A stretch of DNA of 64,000 nucleotides from Procambarus clarkii (GCF_040958095.1 NC_091176.1:45454855-45518854), one strand, 5' to 3'. Shown: positions 10,675 through 21,740, counted from the first letter of the stretch. The notes: generated by a model not told the origin, from the letters alone. Program-made: numbers and translations.

Positions 10675-11598
10675 ATGTCATCTCAGTATTGTAAAGAAAC
10701 TGATTTTTATTACAAAAATGCACATCTTCCTCCCACTATAAATATGCCATTAATACAATTAAAACCAAACCAATTAAATTATGATAATAAAACTAAAAAA
10801 TCTTTAGGGCTTTTATATGTAGATGCCAGTCAATGTTTTAGCACAGACGAAAAAGTTATATTAAAAAAATGTAAAATCCTAATGTTACATTCTCCATCAT
10901 ACTTTTATATTTCGTATCTTAATAATAAAAGTTATCGACATAAATGGAATGATAAAACGAAAAATGTTATTATTTTTGAAAATTCGTCCCCCATGAGTCA
11001 AGCCGAATATGTTAATTTATATCAACATATGTTTGGTAATGGAAATACAATAGAGGGAGAGTATACACTTCCTCGTGGTCAACCTGAAAAAATTGATCAA
11101 AAGATTCCGATAATTACCCAAATTAGAGAGTTTATGGAAGAAACACATTGTTTTCATTTAGATTTTATACCAATTATTAAAAGAATTAAATTGGGGATGA
11201 TTCATAATAACCAATATAATTTACCAATGATATCAGACGAATGGATAGCACTGAATGGTAAAACCTATCAGTGTGATTATAGTATTTTAATTGAAACTGA
11301 AAATGCAAATAATTTAATTCAATTTACGCACTCTCGGTCTCGATGTTTAAATTGGATACTTGGAACTTTAGGATGTATTTTCAACCTAAATGATAAGAAG
11401 ACCAACAACCGTGCAATTAAGAATTATATGCATCGTTTTCCTTTCAGTCATCACTTAGATGAAGAAAAAATTGCCTGTTATTTCCCACTTGAAGAAGCCC
11501 TAATACATATAAACAGCCATCGACTCAAAACACTAATAACCTTCAATAGTGAAACATTAATTAAAACTATAATTAAAAAAATAAAAGAAAATCGTTAA
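10675..11598 (+). CDS. Nudix hydrolase-like protein
   Basis: A 307-aa intact frame with ATATATAAA and TATATAAAC TATA-like runs 35-60 bp upstream. Residues about 128-160 contain a Nudix-box-like segment: GEYTLPRGQ, then IREFMEETHCF (R151, E152, E155, E156), with the Gly-to-Arg spacing two residues longer than canonical. Nudix enzymes hydrolyse nucleoside diphosphates linked to another group. The PRG run before the box recalls decapping members (Dcp2, poxvirus D9/D10, asfarvirus g5R), which remove mRNA caps. The substrate cannot be assigned from sequence. It ends 5 bp before the next gene. Confidence 0.6.
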   Translation: MSSQYCKETDFYYKNAHLPPTINMPLIQLKPNQLNYDNKTKKSLGLLYVDASQCFSTDEKVILKKCKILMLHSPSYFYISYLNNKSYRHKWNDKTKNVIIFENSSPMSQAEYVNLYQHMFGNGNTIEGEYTLPRGQPEKIDQKIPIITQIREFMEETHCFHLDFIPIIKRIKLGMIHNNQYNLPMISDEWIALNGKTYQCDYSILIETENANNLIQFTHSRSRCLNWILGTLGCIFNLNDKKTNNRAIKNYMHRFPFSHHLDEEKIACYFPLEEALIHINSHRLKTLITFNSETLIKTIIKKIKENR

Positions 11599-11603
11599 AT
11601 AAA

Positions 11604-12071
11604 ATGGTACATCCTCATCTTTCAACAACAACAACAACGGCTTCAGGCGAGAATCATCAACAACTTCCTCAGTTACTACCTCAACCTCATGTTATGGATT
11701 TGAGAATAGCTAACAGAGTACATGAAGAATCTTATTGGAATCCAATACCAACCACATTAACAACTCCCGCAATTAATGAGACACATGATAATAAGGAAAT
11801 ATCACAGGAAAAAATGAATGTCGTTAAGAAAAAAACAAATTGGTCCCTTTCTATTATGTATCTGTCTTTTTTGGTTGGTTTATTAGCCACCTTTTATCTT
11901 TTGGGAACAAATATTTCCAAATCATTAATGTCATTAGTAATTGCTATTATGGCTCTTTTATTAATTACATTTATCTTAACTTACCATCAATATCAATATA
12001 AATCAATTGTTTCTTATGCCCAAAAAATCGTTCCTCCAGCTAAACAGCTTATACATCTATTAAATTATTAA
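11604..12071 (+). CDS. small membrane protein with two transmembrane segments
   Basis: A 155-aa intact frame that starts 5 bp after the Nudix gene stop, so the two are tightly packed. The first 75 residues are polar, with Thr and Gln/Pro runs. Hydrophobic segments lie at about 81-101 and 107-126, followed by a polar tail. No family recognised. A virion or membrane role is plausible from the virus-like context but is inference. Confidence 0.55.
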   Translation: MVHPHLSTTTTTASGENHQQLPQLLPQPHVMDLRIANRVHEESYWNPIPTTLTTPAINETHDNKEISQEKMNVVKKKTNWSLSIMYLSFLVGLLATFYLLGTNISKSLMSLVIAIMALLLITFILTYHQYQYKSIVSYAQKIVPPAKQLIHLLNY

Positions 12072-12136
12072 ATTATAATTAAATTTCATAGTCATTTTAT
12101 TATTTTTCTCCTATATAAAAAAGAACAAAAAAAGAT

Positions 12137-12406
12137 ATGTTCGGTAATAAAATATTCACATATTTTATACTTATTATATTAATTATCTTATGTTTGTTTA
12201 TTACAATAACATCTGTTATGAATGTATATGATAAAATACCATTTATGGATTCAGTTAAATCTGATGATCACATGAAATATGTTATGGGGTCACATCATGC
12301 CATAGCTGGGCTAATTGCAGTAATTCTCGTGACTTTTACAACAATTAATACATATAAAATTATAAACCATGAAGAAAGAGACCAAATGAATTTTGAAGCA
12401 CAGTAA
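12137..12406 (+). CDS. very small membrane protein, two transmembrane segments
   Basis: An 89-aa intact frame with hydrophobic stretches at about 6-27 and 54-73, separated by a polar loop containing YDKIPFMDS. It starts 65 bp after the preceding membrane protein; CTCCTATATAAA about 25 bp upstream offers a TATA box. Small double-spanning proteins are common in insect and crustacean dsDNA viruses, but no specific family can be named. Confidence 0.5.
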   Translation: MFGNKIFTYFILIILIILCLFITITSVMNVYDKIPFMDSVKSDDHMKYVMGSHHAIAGLIAVILVTFTTINTYKIINHEERDQMNFEAQ

Positions 12407-12557
12407 ATTTACTAAAGTATTCGAAAAAAATTGTTGTAATGTATGACATTTACCAAGTCATAGAAACAGGTGCTTGCTTTATTTTTTTAATACAAGTGTA
12501 ATCAATACTGATCATAAAATTACCTAAATTTTTTAATTATAATCATAAAAACCTAAA
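12407..12557. other. AT-rich spacer
   Basis: No gene or known repeat is seen. Confidence 0.5.
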
Positions 12558-12665
12558 GTGTGTGTGTGGGTGTGTGTGTGTGGGTGTGTGTGTGTGTGTG
12601 TGTGTGTCTTTGTGTGTGTGTGGGTGTATGTGTGTGTGTGTGTGTGTGGGTGTGTGTGTGTGTGT

Positions 12666-12700
<35 letters not shown>

Positions 12701-12712
12701 TGTGTGTGTTGT
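12558..12712. repeat. (TG)n microsatellite
   Basis: A GTGTGT tract with GGGTGTG interruptions. ORFs across it on either strand are artefacts. Confidence 0.95.
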
Positions 12713-12839
12713 AAAAATAAATATATTAAATTTGATATATACAAAATTCATATTATATACAAAATTCATATTCTATAATGTTTACAATTTCTAAGATCTA
12801 ACTGTATATTTATTAATTGAAGGTGGTGGTATGCCTAAT

Positions 12840-12870
<31 letters not shown>

Positions 12871-13061
12871 CTCTGGGAGAATGGTAATTCGAATGTAAGT
12901 TACAAGTTACTAAAGAGATATTCATCAAATCCTTATTCTCAATAATGGATCCTAAGTGAGTGGGTAAAACGACACATACAGAGGAAGAAACAAACAACGG
13001 GTAGGTCTCCTGAAACCCATTTAAACCTATTACAAAAAACAATAACAACCACCAAAATAAA
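12713..13061. other. spacer with short microsatellites
   Basis: AT-rich sequence with an (ATA)n run at 12836-12866. No gene is supported. Confidence 0.5.
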
Positions 13062-13518
<457 letters not shown>

Positions 13519-13745
13519 ATATGTCTATTATTTTTTTTTATAATATGCTAAACGAAACCTCTCAATGTTCAATAATTCTTAGCCATTTATTAAAAAAATT
13601 GTGGGAAGGACTCTCTCGACGCCTCACCCTGCCACAATGGGTCGTCTCTCCGTTCTGTCTCTGTGTCGGATCAGGGACGGATCCTAGCCCGCCTTTTGAG
13701 TTCGAATCTCCGTTTTCGGCGACCCACCTTAACACCCCCCTCCCC
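13519..13745. other. GC-richer spacer, nothing assigned
   Basis: A short segment richer in GC than its surroundings. A tRNA B-box-like GAGTTCGAATCTC occurs at about 13700, but no cloverleaf could be built. Confidence 0.3.
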
Positions 13746-14078
13746 TCACCCATCCAGAGCCCAACCCCACCCCTTACCCCCCAAAGTCCTCGTCTCTGCG
13801 TTAGCAGCTGAAGTGCTGGTGGAGGTGGTGACAGTGGCACCGCTGTCGTTAGCAGCTGGAGTGCTTGTGGAGGTGGAGGTGGTGACAGTGGCACCGCTGT
13901 CGTTAGCAGCTGGAGTGCTGGTGGAGGTGGTGACAGTGGCACGTGCTGTTGGGAGGGTGGCACTGACATCTTCTGATTGTGGAGAGATGGTGTCGCTGTT
14001 TGTGGATTGGATTCTCATCCACATTAAAAATAAAATAATTAGTAAACATGTACCAACAACAAATATATAAATGTTCAT
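13746..14078 (-). CDS. type II-like membrane protein with Ser/Thr repeats
   Basis: A 110-aa frame starting at the ATG followed by NIYIFVVGTCLLIILFL, a signal anchor of about 18 residues. The rest is Ser/Thr/Ala-rich, with about three 48-51-bp repeats encoding ATVTTSTST(S/T)PAANDSG, a mucin-like stretch. An upstream in-frame ATG at 14144 is possible, but the start at 14078 puts the anchor at the N-terminus. No family recognised. Confidence 0.45.
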   Translation of the reverse strand: MNIYIFVVGTCLLIILFLMWMRIQSTNSDTISPQSEDVSATLPTARATVTTSTSTPAANDSGATVTTSTSTSTPAANDSGATVTTSTSTSAANAETRTLGGKGWGWALDG

Positions 14079-14226
14079 TTTTTTTATAATAACCAAAACA
14101 AAAAAAATATTAGAGGGTAATTCATAAAAAATAAAAAACAACAACTAAGTATTTTGGGTAATTGCCAATAAACAAACATTATATTAAATTATTAATATAA
14201 TTGAAAAGTTTTAATTATAATATAAA

Positions 14227-16170
14227 TTACCATATACATCCTTGTGTTTTAGGTGGGGTATACAAATGTACATACTGATTAAATGACATTGAATCACACA
14301 AATCTTGTGGTATATGATGTACATCATTAGGAGGTTCTATTTGGAAGTTGGGGATGGATGTATCTGCTTTTATAGTTTTATCAACAACTTGAAGATATTC
14401 AGAAGGATCTCGTATTTGTACTAAATAATTAGGTTGAAGAGTTGTAATGTTGTTTCCCGGTGTTACTTCAAATTTCCTAAATACCCCAACACTGCGATTC
14501 ATAATATTTTGCAAATGGGCAATGGTATTTTTTAATACTAACATCTCATTAGAACATAGGCTCTTGAGAGTAACAAAACCGATTAGATCTGAATATACTG
14601 CATTAGGCGATGCTATTTCAAGAATATTTGTGCCATTTTCGGGATAGTCTGAAAATATATCTATACCATTGGGTTTTTCACCTGCAAGATTATGATTGAT
14701 ATCGAGTATTTTTGAGGGAGACATTCCAATGGCAATATCAAAAATAGAATAATTAACATTATTTATATCAACAGGTTTATTCAGGTCATCATTAAACTCT
14801 GAAAAGTAATTTTTCAAATTGTCTATATTTGCTTTTAAATTCTTACGAAACATTTCCGAATCATTAATATGTTTCTCCATAGCAATATCAGCGAGATCAG
14901 GAGAAGTGGTAGTATTTAAGTCAGGAAAACTGTCTGGTTTAATAGGATCTCCAGGTTTGAGATTTGTATTAGGTGTCATGGTATGTGCTGTATTTACAAA
15001 TCGTTTATGAGGTGGATATTTAGTACCATCTTTAAGTCCTCGTTTCAATTTTTCACAGGCTGTAGTTGATTTAGGTTCAGTACTGTCAGTAAACACGGCC
15101 TTCCCTTTATTATTAATGATGAGAATATTATGTGGAGTAGTGATACACTCATTATTGAGTGGAGGGTATTTTTTATGATCTTCCGGATTATTCGAGAGGG
15201 CAACCGCTATGGCTAGAAAATCATGTATTCGATGTGTGGACAAGGGTTCATAACAAGCAAAATTGGTTCGATTCAAATATAATCTACTTCCATCATTATC
15301 TGTTATAGTTTTCACTTGTAAACGTCGCTGTGATTGAATTAGTTGAGAATAATATATGTTTAAAACTGAATTTACATCAAAATTTTTTAGTAAAACTAAA
15401 TTTTCTTCACCTTTAGCTGCTTTAACAAATTTATGAGGTGGAAAAGTTATTAATTTATTCTTCTCAGTTGGTATAGGCTCACCTTTGTAATAACCATTAT
15501 CAAGAGAAGCAGGGAGAGCGTTCATAAACTTTTCATAACATTCCAATTGGTCTTTAATGTTATTATTATTGCAAGGAACAGTTTCCTCTGTATCAACCCA
15601 AATTACTTTAACCCCCTGATCTATGAGATTTGATGGCATAGCTAACATCTGTAAAAAGATTTTTGAATCAGGGATTAGAATATTACCTGGATGAAAAGAT
15701 ATATTCATAGCATTTTGCATGTTAGGATAGACTTTTTGATTAACATTATAACTTGTTAAGACATGAGCCATTGGTCCTAAATTATAAGTTTTATGAGGCC
15801 CATTTTTGTTGGAACAAAATGAGTCTTTAAAATCTTTCACCACGTCTGTTGATAACAAACCCATTTTTAGATATAAACAGGGTGGACATATAGCAGACAA
15901 ACTTTTATAAATATTATGTACTGGTTTTTCCCGTGCTTTTCTATACAAATCTTCAATTTGTTGTAAATGATAATCTTTTTCTTCATATTTTAGGTCAGGA
16001 AATAGAGCGTGAATACAAACACATTTAGAAGAATTACCTATCATATTTAACTGTTGACCCAAAGCTTTTATGAAAGAAGCACGTTGGTTAGGGTCACTGA
16101 TATATCTAGTCATATCTTGAATTTTGGAAAGAACTTCAGATATTTCTGGATTAACTTTTGGATTGGCCAT
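14227..16170 (-). CDS. large conserved unknown protein, paralogue A (647 aa)
   Basis: An intact 647-aa frame. A paired cysteine region lies near residues 50-100: KCVCIHALFPD, then SAICPPCLYLKMG, which could bind zinc. Other blocks shared with the paralogue at 16378-18155 are MIG, LAMPSNLIDQ, PLSTHR and IAIGMSPSKILDIN. The frame stays open for about 50 Pro/Gln/Ser-rich codons upstream of the ATG to about 16325, so the true N-terminus may be longer. Two diverged copies with conserved motifs suggest a selected function, possibly structural given the size. I cannot assign it to any family. Confidence 0.7.
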   Translation of the reverse strand: MANPKVNPEISEVLSKIQDMTRYISDPNQRASFIKALGQQLNMIGNSSKCVCIHALFPDLKYEEKDYHLQQIEDLYRKAREKPVHNIYKSLSAICPPCLYLKMGLLSTDVVKDFKDSFCSNKNGPHKTYNLGPMAHVLTSYNVNQKVYPNMQNAMNISFHPGNILIPDSKIFLQMLAMPSNLIDQGVKVIWVDTEETVPCNNNNIKDQLECYEKFMNALPASLDNGYYKGEPIPTEKNKLITFPPHKFVKAAKGEENLVLLKNFDVNSVLNIYYSQLIQSQRRLQVKTITDNDGSRLYLNRTNFACYEPLSTHRIHDFLAIAVALSNNPEDHKKYPPLNNECITTPHNILIINNKGKAVFTDSTEPKSTTACEKLKRGLKDGTKYPPHKRFVNTAHTMTPNTNLKPGDPIKPDSFPDLNTTTSPDLADIAMEKHINDSEMFRKNLKANIDNLKNYFSEFNDDLNKPVDINNVNYSIFDIAIGMSPSKILDINHNLAGEKPNGIDIFSDYPENGTNILEIASPNAVYSDLIGFVTLKSLCSNEMLVLKNTIAHLQNIMNRSVGVFRKFEVTPGNNITTLQPNYLVQIRDPSEYLQVVDKTIKADTSIPNFQIEPPNDVHHIPQDLCDSMSFNQYVHLYTPPKTQGCIW

Positions 16171-16377
16171 TATTGATGTTATAGATGAATTCGGAGTTAG
16201 ACCAACTACTGATTGTTGTGTTATGGTGTTTGTTTGTTGGTTTTGTGCTGGTGGTGTTGGTGGTGGGTTTGATGGTGGGTTTGGTGATTGTACAGGATTG
16301 GTTGTATTTGGAATCCCTACAGGACTATTCTATTTTCATATATTTTTTATTATAAATTAAAATAAAAAGGTAAATAA
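16171..16377. promoter_or_regulatory. shared region between divergent paralogues
   Basis: This 207-bp spacer lies between the two head-to-head paralogues and must hold both promoters unless the Pro/Gln-rich frame on the minus strand is coding. An ATATATTTTTTATTATAAATT stretch at 16337-16357 is the only TATA-like sequence. Confidence 0.35.
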
Positions 16378-18155
16378 ATGTCTTCATCTTTACCTCAATC
16401 ACCGACATCATCACTTTCAATAAAAAATTCCATAGTTAATTCTGATGTCATTAATATCATTTCTAAAATTAATGATGATTCACCCCAACATAATTTAATT
16501 AGAACGATGATTAGAGAACAAATAAATATGATAGGTACTCAATGTATTTGTAAACATGCAATTTTACCTAATGTAAAAACAGAAGATAAAGATTATTATT
16601 TACTTCAACTTGAACAACTCTATATGAAAGCCCAAGAAAAATTATCCAAATCCAATACCTATATAAGTTTATCTGCCATATGCCAACCATGTTTGTATGT
16701 GAAAATGGGTTTAATCTTTCGGGAAACTTTAAATGATTTTCATTATAATGAAATGTGTCATAATAACATTGGAATACACACCTATAATTTAGGATATTTC
16801 TGGCATGCTCTATCTAGTTTCGGTATTAATTACAAAATTTATCCCCAAATTAAACAAACACAGAACATATCTTTCTTCCCTGGTAATGTTATCTTACCCA
16901 ATCCCAACATTTTGTTACAAATTTTAGCTATGCCATCAAATCTCATAGATCAAAATATTAAAATTGTTTGGGTTAACACTAAAGAAATAATAGACAAAAT
17001 AAATGAAATAAATGTTGACGATTTAACTAAAATTTATACAAAATTTGTAGAAAGTCTCCCATATCCTTTGGAAAACGGTTACTATAAACGTCCATTAAAA
17101 ACGAATAATGGAATGACAATGAAAAGGGAATAAGCGCTCCTCCTTCTTCACGATTTATTAAAGTTATAAAAAATGATGATTTTAATTCAGTGGATGTAAA
17201 AATCTTTGATATTAACAATATAATGAGTATTTATTATGCTCAGTTAATTAAATCTCAGCAACGGCTCTTACAAATAAGAAATAATCGATTGTCATACTGT
17301 GAACCATTATCGACACATAGGACTCATGATTATATAGCTATAGCAATTGCTCTTTCTGACTCCCTCGATGATCTTAAAGAATTACCGCCTCTCAATGGTC
17401 GATGTATCTTCACGATGCATAACATTCTTATTGTTAACAGACAAGGAAGAGCTATTTTTACTACAACTACTACCAAAAATCAATCCACTGAATGTATACA
17501 ATTAAAACGAGCTCTTAAACCTAAAATATCCACCCAAACCAATACCAGTTCACCCAATGTATTACAACAGCTCAAAAATCCTGTTAGACCTATAGATATT
17601 CATCCCCCTTCTTTTATACATGAGACAAAATTTTCTTATCTGTCTCATATTGCAACTGAGAAACCTATGGTTAAAACGTATCAAAGTCATTTAACTTCAA
17701 ATACTGATAATTTAAAACGGTATTTCAATACATTTAATGATGATCTAAATGTGGATGTGGTAAATAACATTAATGATGTTTCCATTCTCGATATTGCAAT
17801 GGGAATGTACCCTAGTAAAATATTAGATATTAACTTGAAACCGGAAAAAAATTCAAATATTGATATTTCCACTGACGAATCCAATGGAGAATGTATGATT
17901 AGGATATTAGAAACAACCCCTCCTAATACTGCTTATTCATCTCATATAGGATTCATTTCCCTTACAAATATATGCAGTAATGAAAAATAAGTTTTAAAGA
18001 ATATGGCAACATTTTTACCAAATATATTAGCTCGAGATACTGGCACAAACTTCATTTCTAAAAATTCTCTAGGGAATATTACCCATAATATAAATTTTTT
18101 GGCTGAAATGAAAGATCACAACGAGTTTATTGAGTCCATAAAACAACCAAATTAA
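16378..18155 (+). pseudogene. large conserved unknown protein, paralogue B, frameshifted
   Basis: Homologous along its length to paralogue A. The first frame (16378-17133) carries QCICKHAILPN and SAICQPCLYVKMG. The second, open from about 17140 and to 17990, carries IYYAQLIKSQQR, EPLSTHR and GMYPSKILDIN. A frameshift lies around 17110-17145. A TAA at 17988-17990 replaces the Leu codon of the NEMLVLKN block, after which the same frame continues to a natural end at 18153-18155. It is therefore recently disabled, with at least two lesions. Confidence 0.75.
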
Positions 18156-18178
18156 CAAAGTAAAATAAAATAAAAAAA

Positions 18179-19108
18179 ATGACTTCAAAATCAACCTTGG
18201 ATATTATTAATCTTAATGATGCCCTTAAAAATAAAAAATATAAAAAAGGTTTTCAAATTTATTTAGACTTTGAAAAATCTATTCTAAAAACACTCTTTGT
18301 AAATGAAATTAAAATTATACCCGAAAATGAAAATGAAAATAGTCCAGAGAGACTAAACCCATTTCCATTGATAATATGTTCAACGCTGTTCAAATTAGCA
18401 TTACAAGAAGATAAGAAAAATGATATGAAAGAATTTAAACCGAAAGAAAATCTTCAAAAATTAAATGAATTCTTTAAAAATACCGATAATATTGACCAAA
18501 TAGTAGGTTCATCCCTCATTAACGATCTACTAACCAACCTTATACATTGTGCAATCAATGAACTTGAAAACGAAAATATGGATGAACCCAATCTCATGGA
18601 CAGAATTTTTGGTGTATATAAATTATTTGAACAGTTTCTATTTGCCCTTGAACATAGTCATCTTTATACACCATTTTCAATCTACACTCAATTGATTTAC
18701 CTTTGTTTTCTGTTATGCAAACGCATGAATGAACTCATAAAAAGTTGTGTAAATATGAATACAATCTCTAATTCAAAAATAAATGAAATTCAAAACACAT
18801 TTCAAAATAATGTAAACCAATTGGAAAACAATAATAAATTTTGTATACAACAGTTACATGAACATTATCAATGGCAACTAAAAAACTCTCAAGAAATTTA
18901 TAAAAGCAACATTGAAGAAATTTACAGAAAAACAGAGGAAAGTAAAAATGAATTATGGAAAAGGGTTAACCTTTCAACTATTGACACTATACATGAACAA
19001 GAATTAATGTTAAATAACCAACTTGAATTAATAGAAAAAATCATATCCGAAATAAAAACGTATGGAATGAATGATGATGATGATGATGAATTAACACAAG
19101 ATGACTAA
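18179..19108 (+). CDS. unknown protein with C-terminal coiled coil
   Basis: A 309-aa intact frame, Lys/Glu/Asn-rich. Residues about 185-300 have the heptad-like, Pro-free pattern of a coiled coil, and the tail is acidic (DDDDD). It starts 23 bp after the end of paralogue B in the same orientation. No family recognised. Confidence 0.55.
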   Translation: MTSKSTLDIINLNDALKNKKYKKGFQIYLDFEKSILKTLFVNEIKIIPENENENSPERLNPFPLIICSTLFKLALQEDKKNDMKEFKPKENLQKLNEFFKNTDNIDQIVGSSLINDLLTNLIHCAINELENENMDEPNLMDRIFGVYKLFEQFLFALEHSHLYTPFSIYTQLIYLCFLLCKRMNELIKSCVNMNTISNSKINEIQNTFQNNVNQLENNNKFCIQQLHEHYQWQLKNSQEIYKSNIEEIYRKTEESKNELWKRVNLSTIDTIHEQELMLNNQLELIEKIISEIKTYGMNDDDDDELTQDD

Positions 19109-19240
19109 CGATCATTGAGTCCTAGGGTTACAAACCAATCGCTCTTTGACCATTCCAATGTCAGCTGAACACCATATTGTTGCTTCTCCAGCCGGGATTC
19201 TGCCTTAGAAGCTTTCAGGCATAATCCCACGAGTACTTAC
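19109..19240 (-). pseudogene. 28S rRNA 3'-end fragment
   Basis: On the minus strand it contains GTGGGATTATGCCTGAA, CTTCTAAGGCAGAATCCC and GGCTGGAGAAGCAACAATATGG, which match the 3' end of arthropod large-subunit rRNA with substitutions. It comes from a different part of 28S than the fragment at 6935-7125 but lies in the same orientation. Confidence 0.75.
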
Positions 19241-19290
19241 TTAATCAAACTTATAGAAATATAAAATAGATATTAATAGTACTACCATCA

Positions 19291-20478
19291 TTAAGTTGAA
19301 ATTTGTATCCATATAAGGGGACGGCATTGTCTACTTCTGATCATATTACTATTTTCTACCTTGTTTCTATTTATCAATGATAACTGATCGTTTTCAAGCA
19401 TAATAATATAGTAGTCACTGTTTATACTTCTTTTGTTTTGTATAGTCGGAGTTGCTACTATCCCAAAGATTTCTCTTTCACAGAAACATATTAAGGATAA
19501 GAGAGCTGTGTCCCCATATGATGGGTACTGGTCTAATTTTCCTGGTGTGGATGAATCTGTTCCATTATTATGATTATAATTATTATTGGTTTTGCCGTTT
19601 AAGCCTTTAGAACGAATGAACATATCAATATCATTTATTTGATGAGGGGGTATATTGAAAGCCCCAAATTCTTTCACCACGTCATATATGGTATAAGGTT
19701 TGATAGATATGAGTCGACTGTATTGCTGTTTGACTATTCCATCATCATAATTTGTCTTATAACTCTTTCTTTTCCTTCCCAAAGCATTATAAACAGCCCA
19801 GTTATCTATCAGTATGGCTCTCATATCTGAATATTTAGGGTATTTATTGACAATATATTTATATGACTTACTAACACCATATTTATTTTTAGATAAAACA
19901 CAGTCATAATACGTTAAAATATGTGTAAAATATTGACACATGTTCAATAAAGTTAAAACATTTTGAATATATGATCGTTTTCCTGCTGTCCATAAAATAA
20001 GAATATTGTGTTTGTTGGTGGCTTTCATATAATCTAACATCTCATATAAAAATGGCCGTGTATATACTGAGGGAAAACTATCTGACAAATTCAGTTGTAA
20101 ATGTTGTTGTTCATCATATATGGCTAATGTATTATCGAAATCAAAAACAAGAAGAGCTGGTGCTCTTTTTTCCTCGTTAAGATATCGTACATATTTATAA
20201 AAAAACATATCTTGAGTAAAATCTTCAGTATCTAACATTTGTTTACTGTTAAAATAATTATTAATATTATCATCATTATTATTATTATTATTACTATTGT
20301 CATCATTGTTTATTGGTGACAATATATCAATAGTAATTGTAGATGTTGCAGTGGATGTAGTTGTTGTTGTTGTTATTGTTGACATAGTGTCACTAGTTGT
20401 AATAATTACATTAGTATCACTAGTTATATCAGAAGGAAAATATGATAAAAGTGGCTTTGTAGTCATATTCCACGACAT
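19291..20478 (-). CDS. HAD-family FCP1/NLI-type phosphatase, candidate 38K homologue
   Basis: A 395-aa intact frame. Residues 1-100 are low complexity (Thr and Asn runs). The core has HAD motif I at 113-117 (DFDNT), VYTRPFLYEML, motif II ILWTAGKRS (Thr164), Lys204 in GVSKSYKYI and motif III/IV AILIDN (D225). This is the FCP1/SCP class that dephosphorylates protein Ser/Thr. Baculovirus 38K, a conserved nucleocapsid-assembly protein, belongs to the same superfamily; the neighbourhood makes it a reasonable candidate, but a captured host phosphatase is possible. All catalytic residues that I can place are present. Confidence 0.75.
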   Translation of the reverse strand: MSWNMTTKPLLSYFPSDITSDTNVIITTSDTMSTITTTTTTSTATSTITIDILSPINNDDNSNNNNNNDDNINNYFNSKQMLDTEDFTQDMFFYKYVRYLNEEKRAPALLVFDFDNTLAIYDEQQHLQLNLSDSFPSVYTRPFLYEMLDYMKATNKHNILILWTAGKRSYIQNVLTLLNMCQYFTHILTYYDCVLSKNKYGVSKSYKYIVNKYPKYSDMRAILIDNWAVYNALGRKRKSYKTNYDDGIVKQQYSRLISIKPYTIYDVVKEFGAFNIPPHQINDIDMFIRSKGLNGKTNNNYNHNNGTDSSTPGKLDQYPSYGDTALLSLICFCEREIFGIVATPTIQNKRSINSDYYIIMLENDQLSLINRNKVENSNMIRSRQCRPLIWIQIST

Positions 20479-20526
20479 TGTTTTCTTATTTTTTAAAAAT
20501 TAATTAATTGTTATTAAATTGTTTTT

Positions 20527-21740
20527 TTATTGGTCTTTGAAGGTAACAATTGGTAACATGGGATGCCCGAATAATGTGGAAGGAACATGTTTTATTACTT
20601 CTTCAATGAAATGTTTGTTAGAGTGTCGCATTTTCTCAGTGGGAAGTATATTTTTATCAAGTAAACATTTTAAATGAATCATGGCATGAACAATAATAAC
20701 ACAGACGTTAAGAGCTGACATTCCCATTCCATTTAGACTAGTGTTGAACATTTCTCCATTAGACATATTTACAAATGTATTATATAAAATACGATGGGAA
20801 CCTAACACCTTATATCGTTTATCAGCTCCAGGCATAACCAAACTATAAGCATCTAGGCCACTTACAAGAGACCGATCATTATCCTTGTTTATATAATTTT
20901 TATCATCATCTGTTTTTGTTTTATATATGTTTATTAATTCATTTATTGAATAAAAAATATACACATTATTAGTAGTATTGTCCAAATAAAGATTAATATA
21001 CTCACAATCTTGAGGATAGAGGAGTTTACCATTTTGATCTCTATCACCTTCTAACGCCAAATTCAAAATTTCCTTATTTACTTCTAATACATTTCCTTAT
21101 AGTCGATAAAATGATAATTTAGTGGGGGTGATCTTAAATTTTTTTGAATTTCAAACCAACCCTCAAACAAATATTGATCAGCAGCTCCAAAAAAATTTTC
21201 AATTGTTCTAGACATAAGTTGCTGAGCCACATGTCCCATAAATCTAATCCAGTTATGATAAACTTTATTTATAATAAATTGAGCACTTTCATGTGTATAA
21301 ATTAAAGCTGTTGTTGGTTCAGCTTTAATGATGTTACTCTTACCTAAACACTCCTCAATATACTGTAAACGTCTTTCAACTCTAGCTATTCGCGTTCTTT
21401 CCTCTAAATCATAATCATCAATATAAACATCCCTATTAAAGTGATTTTTCTCGTTTTTAATGTGACCATCTCGGTTTACACGATATGCGTCACTAGAGGG
21501 TAAGAGTCCACCTGCTGTTTTGACAAATGGTATGCGGTATCGACGTTGTTGTTGTTGTTGTTGAGATTTTCTTCGATTTTGTTCACTTTTTCTTTCACTA
21601 GTTGTTCTTGGTGTTGGTGTTGGTGTTGGTTTAGATTCTGTTGCTGTTGTTGCAGCTGTTTTGTTTTTTCTAATTTTATTATTAGATTCTTCATTTTCAC
21701 TGGGACTGTAAATTCCTCCTTTTGATGGGAAATATGCCAT
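20527..21740 (-). pseudogene. unknown protein in two frames, single frameshift
   Basis: The upstream part (21740-21084, 218 aa) has a Lys/Gln/Thr-rich N-terminus, then a helical domain with WIRFMGHVAQQLMSRTIENFF. The downstream part continues in another frame from at least 21096 to 20527 (LALEGDRDQNGKLLYPQD and on). The two frames overlap around 21084-21096, so one indel there would link them into a protein of about 400 aa. No start codon suits the second part alone. No family recognised. Confidence 0.5.

Noticed and set aside
13638..13729. tRNA-like segment with GGGTCG/CGACCC ends and a B-box-like motif
   Set aside because: No A box and no paired D, anticodon or T stems could be formed.
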